Shown here one piece after another: positions 38,265-40,695 of a DNA stretch of 64,000 nt. A program made the translations under genes and the position numbers. Below the pieces are notes generated by a model. That model did no database searches and was not told where the DNA came from. It saw nothing but the letters and a program-made list of their open reading frames with translations. Source of the stretch: Balanoglossus misakiensis (taxonomy: Eukaryota; Hemichordata); contig CM082583.2 in NCBI GenBank assembly GCA_040954595.2, positions 2,542,001 to 2,606,000 on the forward strand, in the 5' to 3' direction. Within the stretch, counting starts at the first letter, position 1; each line of letters begins with the position of its first letter.

Positions 38265-40695
38265 GATGGATGGATGGATGGATGTCCGTCCACATCAAAA
38301 ACTTGAAAACCGCTGCTTGTATCACCTTGATATTTGGTGTGCAGATGCAGGCTGGGCTGTAGATGGGAGTTTGTTCAATTGAAGTTGTCATTGCCAAAAT
38401 TATGCAAATTAGCTGGAAAATGTGAATTTGGTCAAAACTAAAAAAAACTCAAGAACTACTGGTCAGATTGCTTTGCAAAGTGGTGTGTATTTACTTTATT
38501 GAGTTGTTTTAATTAGGCAGGAACCCCCTACTGTGATTTATATACACAACAAATTCCTGCATGATTACATAACTGGCTAAGTTTTAAAGAGGCCAGCTGT
38601 TCTATTTAGTGTATGTACAGTACATATGCCATTGGCAGCTCATGGGTCAGTCAGTGTTTGCCCATTGATCTCTCGCTATATGTGTGTGTGTGTCTGTCTG
38701 TCTGTATATGGCCATTTACTCCGATGTATAGACTTTTTCTTGTGTAATACCTCAATGGGACCACCGTGTCATTGACGCGATGTTTTCTTAATGCATTCGC
38801 ATGTACTCGGTAACTATTATATCATACATCAATTTTATCAATAGAAAACAAATGCTTTCCAACCAGGGAATGGAATTAGCCTCTTATAATCGACTGTAAA
38901 TCCTATAATGTACAATTATCGGAATATTGTTGAAATCGTTAAAGTGAATTCGCGAAGTCCTACTTGGAACGGTGCAAGTTGCAGTAACTGTTTAGGGCAT
39001 ACTGCAGCGGTTATTTGATGTTAGTTGTGAGAACACATTTCTTGCATAAACTGGTGGATGCATCTTCTGAGGAGTGCTCATATAGTATTATAAAAATGTA
39101 CAAAACCTTCAAATTGTTATCGAATGAAAGTTACCAGTATCACAATCACCCTACAGGCCAGAACTTGATGATCTTGCCGATGTATTTGCATACGACAATC
39201 CCGCTGAAGACATTGAATTGATTGAAACAGAGAAGGACGGCCCCATTTTGGATTCAACGAAGGGTGGCATCGATGAAGCCGAATCGAACGTAGACGCTGA
39301 TAAAGGCGAAGATGATAATGAGACCGATGACACTAATAATGGCGATGGGGACGTTGAAGAGGTTCTGCATCTTGGTGAAGGTGGAGAAGCAAACGATCCA
39401 ATGAAGGTAAGGTCAATTTGTCTCAGCCCCGTCTTTCTAACCAACTCTGGCTACCATAAATAGAGTTTTACTTCGTGCTTGAGGGTAGCCAAAAACTTAT
39501 TTGAGGTAGCAAGAATTGTGGGCACATATGTAGCAAATATAATTTTTGGTTCGACTTGTGTGTAACACTCCAAAATGAATGTCAGAGAAAATACTCGGAG
39601 TCTTGGTGTTTCACATGATTGAATGTATTGGTCAGATATGTTTCGACTCGTCTACAGATCACATTGAAGACAGTGTCCCTCATATCCCTTTCTTTTCCAT
39701 ATGCCAACGTAGGGTTTGATTTCTTTGTTGGGAGATTTACGTATTATTTATTCCAATATACCTAGGATAATACCACGGATGAAGGTGAAGAACCTGAAAT
39801 TGTCTTCTCTGTACAGCAGCGTTTTGGATTTGTCGATGCCCCAAATCGTTCGGTAATGTCTTTCTTCATGTGCTTTGGACTATCTGCCTCGGGACCAATA
39901 GTTTTACAAAACTCATCATGAGACAATTACTTTCTTGTGTCACTATCTTAAGTTTGCGTTTTACGCACGTGTTGAATGTTATATTGAAATTAAAGCCCCG
40001 TGAGCACCAACTTTTTGGAAACAATCGCGTGAAATTTATTTTTAAACTGTACTCAATATTTGGCCATACAGATGTATATGTACTGTAGTATATACAAGTA
40101 TCATAAACCCTATAAATATGCAAGTTTTAACCAGATAAATAATAAAGCTTTGCCACAAGCACATATGGCCGCCATCGTGGAAAAATCCAAAATACAACGT
40201 AGACCTTTGTGATTTTATACACAAAGCATACATGATCTCATCCTCTAGAACACATGAAAGTAAATATGCTCCACTGTGACATTACAATTTTATTTTGCAT
40301 TGCACTTTCGCATTTTTAAATTGCAGGACTATACCGGTAATACTTTTATTTGTTTGGTTATGTTGTCATAAAAAAAGTGTTTTCTTGATATACTACCAGG
40401 CAATATCATTTAATAGACAGAGTTAAAAGCATAGTCGAGATTATTTAAAGCTTAATTTTATCGAGTTGCAGCTTATGGGGCTTTAACTTAGTTATTATTA
40501 ATTAGATGACGTCGATAAGCACACATTTCCAGATACTCCCACTTATCAAAGACTATTTGTATAAAGTGTAAACATTGCTAATTGTGAGTACATGTTATGT
40601 CTATTTTCTTTGCTTATTCTTGTTTAAATTTATTCTTTCAGCGACAAGCATGGGGCAGAGCAAAGAATGAAGATACGGACAAACCCAAATGTTAA
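3..40695 (+). CDS. Giant mosaic single-pass transmembrane protein, 57 visible exons, 5' end outside window
   Basis: This is the spliced gene as a whole. I joined 57 exons by hand from splice consensus and reading frame; every junction keeps frame, giving 10,743 nt (3,580 codons plus TAA at 40693-40695). The order of parts is: helical HEAT-like repeats, amphipathic helices, linkers with RKRR/RSKR sites, a Cys-bearing beta-rich part, FN3-like modules, a lectin- or laminin-G-like part, further FN3-like modules, cadherin-like repeats, two EGF modules, one membrane helix and an acidic tail. It should therefore be a type I cell-surface protein with a very large ectodomain. The first exon starts mid-protein, so signal peptide and promoter are not visible. 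I do not recognise a named orthologue. Agreement of phase over 56 junctions makes a single gene very likely; two adjacent fused gene models are the main alternative. Confidence 0.85.
299..345. repeat. (TCTG)n and (GT)n microsatellite
   Basis: About seven TCTG units followed by a short alternating TA/GT run in the first intron. Confidence 0.9.
481..605 (+). CDS. Exon 2: HEAT-like helical repeat
   Basis: Residues 64-104. Acceptor GATTTCAG, donor GG|GTATGT, phase 0 in and 2 out. The segment [15 protein letters not shown] is a typical second helix of a HEAT unit. A purine run and a pure G tract follow in the intron at about 633-660. Confidence 0.8.
817..998 (+). CDS. Exon 3: convertase site RKRR and conserved-looking block
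   Basis: Residues 105-165. Acceptor TTCCAG, donor A|GTGAGT, phase 2 in and 1 out. It contains SRKRRGFF, a furin-type site, followed by a block with [19 protein letters not shown] that looks like structured, conserved protein. I cannot name the domain. Confidence 0.82.
1145..2832 (+). repeat. Repeat family A, copy A1, with large microsatellite
   Basis: Begins with AAAAAATCGCGTCAAGGACAC and ends with CCATAAGGTCCCAT and a weak palindrome ending in ATGGGA. It shares several blocks with A2-A4, including TTTGAACAAACTTCCATC and GCGGTTTTCAAGTTTTTGAT. The (CATC)(CATA)(CAGA) tract fills 2345-2780. It lies wholly inside the intron between exons 3 and 4. No protein-coding frame apart from microsatellite translations. 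Confidence 0.85.
2345..2780. repeat. Compound microsatellite (CATC)n (CATA)n (CAGA)n
   Basis: About 435 bp of tetranucleotide repeats, CATC/CATA mixed at the left, pure CATA in the middle, CAGA at the right, as in the other A copies. Confidence 0.97.
2963..3108 (+). CDS. Exon 4: beta-rich segment
   Basis: Residues 166-214. Acceptor TTTTTTCAG, donor CAG|GTTTGT, phase 1 in and 0 out. Alternating hydrophobic pattern ([19 protein letters not shown]) suggests beta strands. The preceding intron carries repeat copy A1 and its 0.4-kb microsatellite. Confidence 0.82.
3441..3646. mobile_element. Short inverted-repeat element, family F copy 1
   Basis: Ends AGGCCAAATAAAA and TTTTTTATTTGGCCT are inverted copies of each other. 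The interior is shared with 19786-20045 (CAATTTTCATAAATTGTATA, AGGGTAGGTCGGGTAATCG). Non-coding, MITE-like. Confidence 0.8.
3672..4004 (+). CDS. Exon 5: long amphipathic helices
   Basis: Residues 215-325, 111 codons, phase 0 on both sides. Acceptor TGCACAG, donor AAT|GTAAGT. Strong heptad-like spacing of hydrophobic residues ([35 protein letters not shown]) predicts helical bundle or coiled coil. No cysteine. Confidence 0.88.
4513..4655 (+). CDS. Exon 6: amphipathic helix
   Basis: Residues 326-372. Acceptor TGTTTCAG, donor CA|GTAAGT, phase 0 in and 2 out. Continues the helical region with [20 protein letters not shown]. Confidence 0.86.
4819..5032 (+). CDS. Exon 7: helical region
   Basis: Residues 373-444. 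Acceptor TTCGCAG, donor GGG|GTAAGG, phase 2 in and 0 out. Contains [18 protein letters not shown], another amphipathic helix, then a short polar segment. Confidence 0.86.
5571..5732 (-). mobile_element. MITE-like element, family E copy 1
   Basis: Ends CGGTGACCTATG and GGAGGGGACCGTGTACTTT are decayed inverted repeats. The whole segment is the reverse complement, diverged, of 10170-10354 (shared TAGCTGCAGTTACCATG-type block). Confidence 0.75.
5767..5933 (+). CDS. Exon 8: helical region
   Basis: Residues 445-499. Acceptor CAACACACAG, donor GG|GTAAGC, phase 0 in and 2 out. Helix-forming ([20 protein letters not shown]) and without cysteine. Confidence 0.85.
6069..6231 (+). CDS. Exon 9: basic segment with two cysteines
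   Basis: Residues 500-554. Acceptor AATCACAG, donor ATT|GTAAGT, phase 2 in and 0 out. The first cysteine pair after the long helical region is in [13 protein letters not shown]. The frame is also open upstream, so the acceptor was fixed by phase with exon 8. Confidence 0.83.
6322..6395. repeat. (AGTC)/(AATC) microsatellite
   Basis: Degenerate CAGTCAATCAATC tetranucleotide run in the intron after exon 9. Confidence 0.95.
6790..6924 (+). CDS. Exon 10
   Basis: Residues 555-599, 45 codons, phase 0 both sides. Acceptor ATCGGCAG, donor ATG|GTAAAT (weaker than average). Reads as beta-like, with [19 protein letters not shown]. No family recognised. Confidence 0.78.
7304..7651. mobile_element. Hairpin MITE with long terminal inverted repeats and TTAA ends
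   Basis: The two halves (about 140 bp each) are near-perfect inverted copies: TTAAAGGGACAAAGTC at the left and GACTTTGTCCCTTTAA at the right, then CCATTGATTATGTTTGATAC against GTATCAAACATAATTAATGG. TTAA at both edges fits a TTAA-targeting transposase family (piggyBac-like); no transposase is encoded. Confidence 0.82.
7690..7872 (+). CDS. Exon 11
   Basis: Residues 600-660, 61 codons, phase 0 both sides. Acceptor TTCTTCAG, donor AAG|GTATGC. Two cysteines; no recognised domain. The preceding intron contains the TTAA-flanked hairpin element at 7304-7651. Confidence 0.82.
8119..8290 (+). CDS. Exon 12: Pro/Gly/Thr-rich linker with RSKR site
   Basis: Residues 661-717. Acceptor TCATTCAG, donor G|GTACTA, phase 0 in and 1 out. 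Low-complexity, hydrophilic linker ([19 protein letters not shown]) ending in GRSKRS, a furin-type site. Likely an exposed, cleavable hinge. Confidence 0.82.
8653..8813 (+). CDS. Exon 13
   Basis: Residues 718-771. Acceptor GAATTTCAG, donor CAG|GTATGC, phase 1 in and 0 out. Contains [19 protein letters not shown] followed by a probable helix rich in Glu. Family unknown. Confidence 0.83.
8846..8903. repeat. (ATC)n microsatellite
   Basis: About 19 ATC units in the intron before exon 14. Confidence 0.97.
8973..9114 (+). CDS. Exon 14: charged segment
   Basis: Residues 772-818. Acceptor TTTTCTCAG, donor A|GTAGGC, phase 0 in and 1 out. Arg-rich and polar ([19 protein letters not shown]), probably an exposed linker. 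An (ATC)n tract of about 60 bp ends 70 bp upstream. Confidence 0.8.
9263..9475 (+). CDS. Exon 15: cysteine-bearing beta segment
   Basis: Residues 819-889. Acceptor CTTGTCAG, donor G|GTGAGT, phase 1 in and 1 out. Five cysteines, four of them within 25 residues (around [15 protein letters not shown]), then alternating hydrophobic strands. Likely the start of a disulphide-stabilised beta domain; no named family recognised. Confidence 0.85.
9996..10144 (+). CDS. Exon 16: beta-rich segment
   Basis: Residues 890-939. Acceptor GTCCTGCAG, donor GAG|GTGAGA, phase 1 in and 0 out. Strand-like pattern ([20 protein letters not shown]). Confidence 0.82.
10170..10354 (+). mobile_element. MITE-like element, family E copy 2
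   Basis: Inverted ends TTAAAGGTATACGGTCACCT and AGGTGACCGTATACCTTTAA, 20 bp and exact. Related to 5571-5732 in the opposite orientation. Ends TTAAAGG as in the 7.3-kb element, but the interior differs. Confidence 0.85.
10890..11034 (+). CDS. Exon 17: Cys-bearing segment ending in acidic run
   Basis: Residues 940-987. Acceptor ATCTTTCAG, donor G|GTAACG, phase 0 in and 1 out. Three cysteines, then the acidic run [11 protein letters not shown], which looks like a calcium-binding or spacer segment. Confidence 0.82.
11160..11403. mobile_element. MITE-like inverted-repeat element
   Basis: Left end TTAAAGTGAAGGGGTCGTCG and right end CGACGACCGCTTCCCTTTAA are inverted copies with few mismatches, the GC-rich GTCGTCGCGCC block being most conserved. 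No coding capacity. Confidence 0.75.
12050..12168 (+). CDS. Exon 18
   Basis: Residues 988-1027. Acceptor TATTCCAAAG (less usual, AAAG), donor AAG|GTAATT, phase 1 in and 0 out. Probable helix ([17 protein letters not shown]). Confidence 0.78.
12421..12580 (+). CDS. Exon 19: start of amphipathic beta region
   Basis: Residues 1028-1080. Acceptor TGTGTAG, donor G|GTAAAT, phase 0 in and 1 out. [19 protein letters not shown] and following residues alternate polar and non-polar positions, as in long beta sheets. Confidence 0.82.
12684..12721. repeat. (ACACA)n short tandem repeat
   Basis: Several ACACA pentamers before exon 20. Confidence 0.85.
12783..12853 (+). CDS. Exon 20 (smallest internal exon, 71 nt)
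   Basis: Residues 1081-1104. Acceptor CCTTACAG, donor AAT|GTTAGT (non-consensus at +3), phase 1 in and 0 out. Beta-like sequence [16 protein letters not shown]. The open frame continues past the donor for another 150 bp, so the exon end rests on the frame of exon 21. Confidence 0.7.
13227..13384 (+). CDS. Exon 21: amphipathic beta region
   Basis: Residues 1105-1156. Acceptor TATTGCAG, donor CA|GTAAGT, phase 0 in and 2 out. Strand-like sequence with [20 protein letters not shown]. Confidence 0.83.
13429..13510. repeat. AGAGCGC/GCGCTTTACA-type interspersed repeat fragment
   Basis: (AAT)n followed by ATTTCTTATAGAGCGCATTA and GCCATGCGCTTTACAC. This motif pair looks like the conserved end of an interspersed element; the family is not identified. 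Confidence 0.4.
14025..14244 (+). CDS. Exon 22: amphipathic beta region
   Basis: Residues 1157-1230. Acceptor TTCCTCAAG, donor GAG|GTAATC, phase 2 in and 0 out. [20 protein letters not shown] is a clear alternating strand pattern, as seen in the sheets of large lipid transfer proteins; that relation is inference. Confidence 0.82.
14585..14803 (+). CDS. Exon 23: first FN3-like module region
   Basis: Residues 1231-1303. Acceptor TTTCTAAG, donor CAG|GTGAGT, phase 0 both sides. Contains [21 protein letters not shown], where Y-C-V-G-T replaces the usual Y-x-W-A-I-G of these FN3-like modules. The start could be slightly different because the frame is open further upstream. Confidence 0.75.
14816..15621 (+). 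mobile_element. Repeat family B, copy B1, starting with a 165-bp hairpin
   Basis: Positions 14816-14981 form an almost perfect palindrome: ATTCCCCCGTATTTC with GAATACGGGGGAAT, GATTCCCCGTATAGC with GCTATACGGGGAATC, and GTATCCCTCC with GGAGGGATAC, closing on a short GC-rich loop. The following 640 bp match 57366-57708 in blocks such as GGAACTATTT and TGGATTTCATCGT. It lies in the intron before exon 24; long open frames here are hairpin artefacts. Confidence 0.82.
15649..15815. repeat. (CATA)n (CGTA)n (CAGA)n microsatellite
   Basis: About 165 bp of tetranucleotide repeats downstream of B1. Confidence 0.97.
15968..16177 (+). CDS. Exon 24: FN3-like module
   Basis: Residues 1304-1373, 70 codons, phase 0 both sides. 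Acceptor CTTTTCTAG, donor AAT|GTAAGT. Ends in VTISSVNN, the G-strand-like end that precedes a further module. The preceding intron holds repeat copy B1 and a microsatellite. Confidence 0.8.
16768..17014 (+). CDS. Exon 25: FN3-like module with VDSTPP motif
   Basis: Residues 1374-1455. Acceptor CATTTCAG, donor G|GTAAGA, phase 0 in and 1 out. Shows the full linker-plus-strand signature of the array: [11 protein letters not shown], then [20 protein letters not shown]. Confidence 0.9.
17206..17415 (+). CDS. Exon 26: FN3-like module with VDKTPP motif
   Basis: Residues 1456-1525. Acceptor CATTCCAG, donor G|GTAAGT, phase 1 both sides. [12 protein letters not shown] is the F-G strand region of an FN3 fold; [11 protein letters not shown] opens the next module. 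Confidence 0.9.
17927..18020 (+). CDS. Exon 27: FN3-like module, short exon
   Basis: Residues 1526-1556. Acceptor GTTTTGCAG, donor AG|GTTTGT, phase 1 in and 2 out. [18 protein letters not shown] is the B-C strand segment. The donor is followed within 12 bp by a (GT)n tract of about 70 bp, so many competing GT dinucleotides lie next to it. Confidence 0.83.
18037..18151. repeat. (GT)n (GTAT)n microsatellite beside a splice donor
   Basis: About 70 bp of GT then 45 bp of GTAT, starting 16 bp into the intron after exon 27. Confidence 0.97.
18291..18554 (+). CDS. Exon 28: FN3-like module
   Basis: Residues 1557-1644. Acceptor TTAACAG, donor TT|GTAAGT, phase 2 both sides. Contains [10 protein letters not shown] (C' strand), [15 protein letters not shown] (F-G strands) and [12 protein letters not shown], which begins another module. 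Confidence 0.88.
18699..18835 (+). CDS. Exon 29: FN3-like module
   Basis: Residues 1645-1690. Acceptor CCTTACAG, donor G|GTATGT, phase 2 in and 1 out. [20 protein letters not shown] matches the W-x-F / Y-x-W-x-I spacing of the other modules. Confidence 0.87.
19440..19700 (+). CDS. Exon 30: FN3-like module
   Basis: Residues 1691-1777. Acceptor CTAAAACAG, donor G|GTATGT, phase 1 both sides. [20 protein letters not shown] is the F-G strand segment; [17 protein letters not shown] is the next module's B strand. Confidence 0.88.
19786..20045. mobile_element. Short inverted-repeat element, family F copy 2
   Basis: Same ends as 3441-3646 (AGGCCAAATAAAAAA and TTTTTTTATTTGGCCCT) and same interior blocks, same orientation. 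It is about 50 bp longer near the left end. Confidence 0.8.
20070..20104. repeat. Short palindrome
   Basis: CCTACAGGGTTCC and GGAACCCTGTAGG face each other with a TACA loop, a 13-bp perfect stem. Confidence 0.85.
20285..20549 (+). CDS. Exon 31: FN3-like module
   Basis: Residues 1778-1865. Acceptor CGTCCACAG, donor AC|GTAAGA, phase 1 in and 2 out. [17 protein letters not shown] and [11 protein letters not shown] follow the module pattern. Confidence 0.87.
20935..21143 (+). mobile_element. 3' fragment of a non-LTR retrotransposon (LINE)
   Basis: Positions 20935-21063 read [13 protein letters not shown], then [20 protein letters not shown] and a stop, which is the familiar C-terminus of CR1/L2-type reverse transcriptases. 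A short 3' tail ends in (ATTG)n at about 21115-21143, as such elements often do. 5'-truncated; inserted in the intron before exon 32. The W-N after APKL expected in the family is not present. Confidence 0.72.
21294..21423 (+). CDS. Exon 32: FN3-like module
   Basis: Residues 1866-1909. Acceptor ACCCAAAG, donor TTA|GTAAGT, phase 2 in and 0 out. [20 protein letters not shown] gives the W-F spacing followed by YTWGIG. An open frame extends far upstream, so the acceptor is set by phase. Confidence 0.82.
21830..22087 (+). CDS. Exon 33: FN3-like module with VDLTPP motif
   Basis: Residues 1910-1995, 86 codons, phase 0 both sides. Acceptor CAATTACAG, donor [26 protein letters not shown] and [11 protein letters not shown] are clear module boundaries. 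Confidence 0.88.
22245..22448 (+). CDS. Exon 34: FN3-like module
   Basis: Residues 1996-2063, 68 codons, phase 0 both sides. Acceptor TTTATAG, donor [29 protein letters not shown] is one of the best-preserved copies of the motif. Confidence 0.9.
22498..22585. repeat. (TTGG)n / (GGAT)n microsatellite
   Basis: Roughly 15 TTGG units followed by GGATGGAT variants in the intron after exon 34. Confidence 0.95.
22715..22889 (+). CDS. Exon 35: FN3-like module end and linker
   Basis: Residues 2064-2121. Acceptor TTTCCAG, donor G|GTAATG, phase 0 in and 1 out. [15 protein letters not shown] closes a module; [18 protein letters not shown] opens the next block. Confidence 0.88.
23605..23759 (+). CDS. 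Exon 36: start of lectin/laminin-G-like region
   Basis: Residues 2122-2173. Acceptor TCTTGCAG, donor CAG|GTATGG, phase 1 in and 0 out. The FN3 pattern stops here: [12 protein letters not shown] and [13 protein letters not shown] look like a jelly-roll carbohydrate- or ligand-binding fold. The fold assignment is inference. Confidence 0.83.
24091..24216 (+). CDS. Exon 37: lectin/laminin-G-like region
   Basis: Residues 2174-2215, 42 codons, phase 0 both sides. Acceptor CATTTTACAG, donor [29 protein letters not shown] is strand-like. No named family. Confidence 0.83.
24498..24681 (+). CDS. Exon 38: lectin/laminin-G-like region
   Basis: Residues 2216-2276. Acceptor CCTTACAG, donor G|GTAGGT, phase 0 in and 1 out. 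[20 protein letters not shown] followed by [10 protein letters not shown] with a Cys pair. A perfect hairpin element starts only 11 bp after the donor. Confidence 0.86.
24693..24869. mobile_element. Near-perfect 177-bp hairpin element
   Basis: ACAGAACCCCATGGCTCGAT faces ATTGAGCCATGGGGTTCTGT, and GCGGTGTATTCTTG faces CAAGAATACACCGC, around a loop rich in CG. It starts 11 bp after the exon 38 donor. The long minus-strand frame across it is an artefact. Confidence 0.82.
24964..25064 (+). repeat. Direct repeat J, copy 1
   Basis: About 100 bp starting ATTTGCATACAGGTATGGCA and ending TACATATG, nearly identical to 25258-25358. Contains ACGCGCGCGCTCGG. Spacing between copies is 294 bp. Confidence 0.88.
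25258..25358 (+). repeat. Direct repeat J, copy 2
   Basis: Second copy of the 24964-25064 segment with very few differences; followed by CG-rich DNA (25380-25500) with several GCGCGC runs that stands out from the AT-rich surroundings. Confidence 0.88.
25722..25839 (+). pseudogene. Possible extra exon (38b) that is one base out of frame
   Basis: The open frame after CTCCAG reads [19 protein letters not shown] and then [17 protein letters not shown]. It looks coding and would fit after the SQ|G end of exon 38, but splicing at CAG|GGC puts the chain out of frame (118 nt where a phase 1-to-1 exon needs a multiple of 3). One G fewer in the GGG at 25721-25723 would restore a 117-nt exon ending at C|GTAACA. 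It may be a real exon hit by a sequencing or allelic indel, a decayed exon, or chance. The main chain skips it and stays open. Confidence 0.35.
26570..26720 (+). repeat. Interspersed repeat family K, copy 1
   Basis: Shares AGTATTTTTGTTT, CATTGTTATTGTTGACGATT and AGTCCAGACTCGAATTAGAA-type blocks with intron segments near 30.1, 30.6 and 33.8 kb. Diverged; no coding frame. Confidence 0.5.
26881..27105 (+). CDS. Exon 39: Cys cluster, Thr/Ser-rich linker, domain start
   Basis: Residues 2277-2351. Acceptor TTTTAACAG, donor G|GTAAGG, phase 1 both sides. SSCPCNCTQ is followed by a Thr/Ser-rich mucin-like stretch (likely O-glycosylated), then [16 protein letters not shown], a strand-like start of the next domain. 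Confidence 0.85.
27302..27453 (+). CDS. Exon 40: lectin/laminin-G-like region
   Basis: Residues 2352-2402. Acceptor TTGTTTTAG, donor ATG|GTAAGG, phase 1 in and 0 out. [14 protein letters not shown] and [13 protein letters not shown] have the look of a laminin-G/pentraxin sandwich. Confidence 0.85.
27936..28114 (+). CDS. Exon 41: lectin/laminin-G-like region
   Basis: Residues 2403-2461. Acceptor TTCTTCTAG, donor AG|GTGTGG (weak), phase 0 in and 2 out. [20 protein letters not shown] resembles the 'ligand-induced strand' part of LamG-like folds (xVxxDGxxV). Confidence 0.82.
28390..28519 (+). CDS. Exon 42
   Basis: Residues 2462-2505. Acceptor ATTTCTAAG, donor GAG|GTTAGT, phase 2 in and 0 out. 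[20 protein letters not shown] is distinctive but not assigned. A (GTCT)/(GTAT) microsatellite begins 36 bp downstream of the donor. Confidence 0.8.
28556..28732. repeat. (GTCT)n (GTAT)n microsatellite
   Basis: Eight GTCT units then about 35 GTAT units in the intron after exon 42. Confidence 0.97.
28812..29322 (+). mobile_element. MITE-like element, family G copy 1
   Basis: Inverted ends TTAAAGGCACGTAAGCTG and CAGCTTACGTGCCTTTAA. About 510 bp, non-coding, matching 39990-40486 in blocks such as GCAAGTTTTAACCAGATAAA and TATGGCCGCCA. Confidence 0.87.
29348..29543 (+). CDS. Exon 43: Cys-rich linker; uses a GC donor
   Basis: Residues 2506-2570. Acceptor ATTTACAG, phase 0 in and 1 out. Six cysteines within 24 residues ([17 protein letters not shown]) form a small knotted linker, then [10 protein letters not shown] closes an FN3-like unit. 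The only donor that keeps frame is ACAG|GCATGT, a GC-AG intron. Confidence 0.8.
30060..30150 (+). repeat. Interspersed repeat family K, copy 2
   Basis: AATTCAAGTCCGGACTTTAA followed by GCCAACAATAACAATGG; compare 33836-33905. Confidence 0.5.
30205..30380 (+). CDS. Exon 44: FN3-like module with VDDTPP motif
   Basis: Residues 2571-2629. Acceptor TCATGTAG, donor AAG|GTACGC, phase 1 in and 0 out. [14 protein letters not shown] is the module linker. Joins exactly to exon 43 through the GC donor. Confidence 0.87.
30485..30720 (+). repeat. Interspersed repeat family K, copy 3
   Basis: CAGTATTTTTGTTCGG, GCCATTGCTATTGTTGACAA and TCTAGTCTGGACACGAATTA parallel the 26.6-kb copy. Confidence 0.5.
31266..31455 (+). 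CDS. Exon 45: FN3-like module
   Basis: Residues 2630-2692. Acceptor TTCATCAG, donor G|GTGAGT, phase 0 in and 1 out. [20 protein letters not shown] and [12 protein letters not shown] are the C'-strand and F-G strand signatures in good form. Confidence 0.9.
31853..32020 (+). CDS. Exon 46
   Basis: Residues 2693-2748. Acceptor GTTTATAG, donor C|GTAGGC, phase 1 both sides. [19 protein letters not shown] closes the second FN3 block; the rest is acidic and polar. Confidence 0.78.
32784..32905. repeat. (TTAA)n (TTTA)n microsatellite ending at a splice acceptor
   Basis: The TTTA tract runs to within a few bases of the exon 47 acceptor ATTATAG and so forms its pyrimidine-rich region. Confidence 0.95.
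32908..33112 (+). CDS. Exon 47: acidic segment
   Basis: Residues 2749-2816. Acceptor ATTATAG directly after a (TTTA)n microsatellite, donor AG|GTTGTG (weak), phase 1 in and 2 out. [20 protein letters not shown] is repetitive strand-turn sequence; several acidic clusters follow. Confidence 0.78.
33131..33303. mobile_element. MITE-like inverted-repeat element
   Basis: TACACCCTTTTCA faces TGAAAAGGGTGTA, with a second inner pair TAGCGCCCT and AGGGCGCTA, and CGAGGCCA with TGGCCTCG. About 173 bp, directly after exon 47. Confidence 0.82.
33620..33699 (+). CDS. Exon 48 (80 nt)
   Basis: Residues 2817-2843. Acceptor TCTCTCCAG, donor A|GTAAGT, phase 2 in and 1 out. [15 protein letters not shown], two cysteines. 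Confidence 0.8.
33715..33905 (+). repeat. Interspersed repeat family K, copy 4
   Basis: AGATCAAGTCCGGACTAGAA then TTTGTCAACAATAACAGTGG and CATACAGGC, parallel to 30060-30150. Confidence 0.5.
34164..34304 (+). CDS. Exon 49: basic convertase-like site
   Basis: Residues 2844-2890. Acceptor AAAACAG, donor G|GTAATA, phase 1 both sides. Ends with [13 protein letters not shown], a dense basic cluster including the furin pattern RKR plus upstream Lys/Arg. Confidence 0.82.
34793..34949 (+). CDS. Exon 50
   Basis: Residues 2891-2942. Acceptor TTAATGCAG, donor AG|GTAATT, phase 1 in and 2 out. Acidic start (DGDSEEEV), then [19 protein letters not shown]. Unassigned. Confidence 0.82.
35217..35357. mobile_element. 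Near-perfect 141-bp hairpin
   Basis: GCAATAAAACACCCCCAGCC faces GGCTGGGGGTGTTTTATTGC exactly, continuing through CATGGTATACCA and TTGACCAGTTCA to a loop around CGCTATCGCTCG. A looser pair (ACCAGTATATTGA at 35057 and TCAATATACTGG at 35193) lies to its left. Non-coding; intron after exon 50. Confidence 0.85.
35562..35713 (+). CDS. Exon 51
   Basis: Residues 2943-2993. Acceptor TTATTGTAG, donor G|GTATGT, phase 2 in and 1 out. Strand-like [19 protein letters not shown]. Unassigned. Confidence 0.82.
35857..35948 (+). CDS. Exon 52 (92 nt)
   Basis: Residues 2994-3024. Acceptor CCAAACAG, donor CAG|GTATTT, phase 1 in and 0 out. Contains [19 protein letters not shown]. Unassigned. Confidence 0.8.
36387..37493 (+). 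CDS. Exon 53: cadherin-like repeats and EGF modules (1.1-kb exon)
   Basis: Residues 3025-3393, 369 codons, phase 0 both sides; acceptor ATAACCAG, donor CAG|GTATAT. The first repeat holds [11 protein letters not shown] and ends in [10 protein letters not shown], the calcium-linker form xDNDNxP of cadherin-like domains. The second has FDPPQHGTL and [15 protein letters not shown], the tandem-95/VCBS-like signature known from bacterial and animal adhesion proteins. A six-Cys EGF module follows (CFNGGMC to GYTGEFC), then [10 protein letters not shown], the calcium-binding start of a second EGF finished in exon 54. It is far longer than its neighbours, so it may have lost introns. Confidence 0.93.
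37746..37918 (+). CDS. Exon 54: end of EGF 2 and transmembrane helix
   Basis: Residues 3394-3450. Acceptor TATCCTAG, donor GC|GTAAGC, phase 0 in and 2 out. [14 protein letters not shown] completes the second EGF. After an 8-residue Ser/Gly stalk comes the hydrophobic helix [20 protein letters not shown] (37815-37877) and the stop-transfer RWKHWKKNR. This fixes a type I topology with the N-terminal side outside. Confidence 0.93.
38112..38786 (-). repeat. Repeat family A, copy A2 (reverse orientation)
   Basis: Reverse complement of the A consensus: starts at the GGGACCTTATGGGATCGGTTG end, carries the microsatellite at 38168-38282, and ends GTGTCATTGACGCGATGTTT. It is shorter than A1 because the middle block of A1 is absent. 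In the intron after the transmembrane exon. Confidence 0.85.
38168..38282. repeat. (GTAT)/(GT)/(GGAT) microsatellite of copy A2
   Basis: Compound tetranucleotide and dinucleotide tract inside A2. Confidence 0.95.
39157..39406 (+). CDS. Exon 55: acidic cytoplasmic tail
   Basis: Residues 3451-3534. Acceptor CCCTACAG, donor AAG|GTAAGG, phase 2 in and 0 out. Strongly acidic with Asp/Glu/Asn runs ([20 protein letters not shown]). [10 protein letters not shown] contains a tyrosine in an NPxY-like but not identical context. No kinase, TIR or death domain. Confidence 0.87.
39766..39852 (+). CDS. Exon 56: cytoplasmic tail
   Basis: Residues 3535-3563, 29 codons, phase 0 both sides. Acceptor ATATACCTAG, donor TCG|GTAATG. 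Acidic start, then [16 protein letters not shown]. Confidence 0.8.
39990..40486 (+). mobile_element. MITE-like element, family G copy 2
   Basis: Ends TTAAAGCCCCGTGAGC and TGCAGCTTATGGGGCTTTAA. About 500 bp, aligned along its length with 28812-29322 at moderate divergence. In the intron before the last exon. Confidence 0.83.
40642..40695 (+). CDS. Exon 57: terminal exon with stop
   Basis: Residues 3564-3580 and TAA at 40693-40695. Acceptor ATTCTTTCAG, phase 0. Ends [12 protein letters not shown]. No PDZ-type C-terminus. Confidence 0.83.
   Translation, partial: RQAWGRAKNEDTDKPKC

Noticed and set aside
39151-39444. Ser-rich minus-strand frame
   Set aside because: Antisense of the acidic tail exon 55; Asp/Glu codons read as Ser on the opposite strand.
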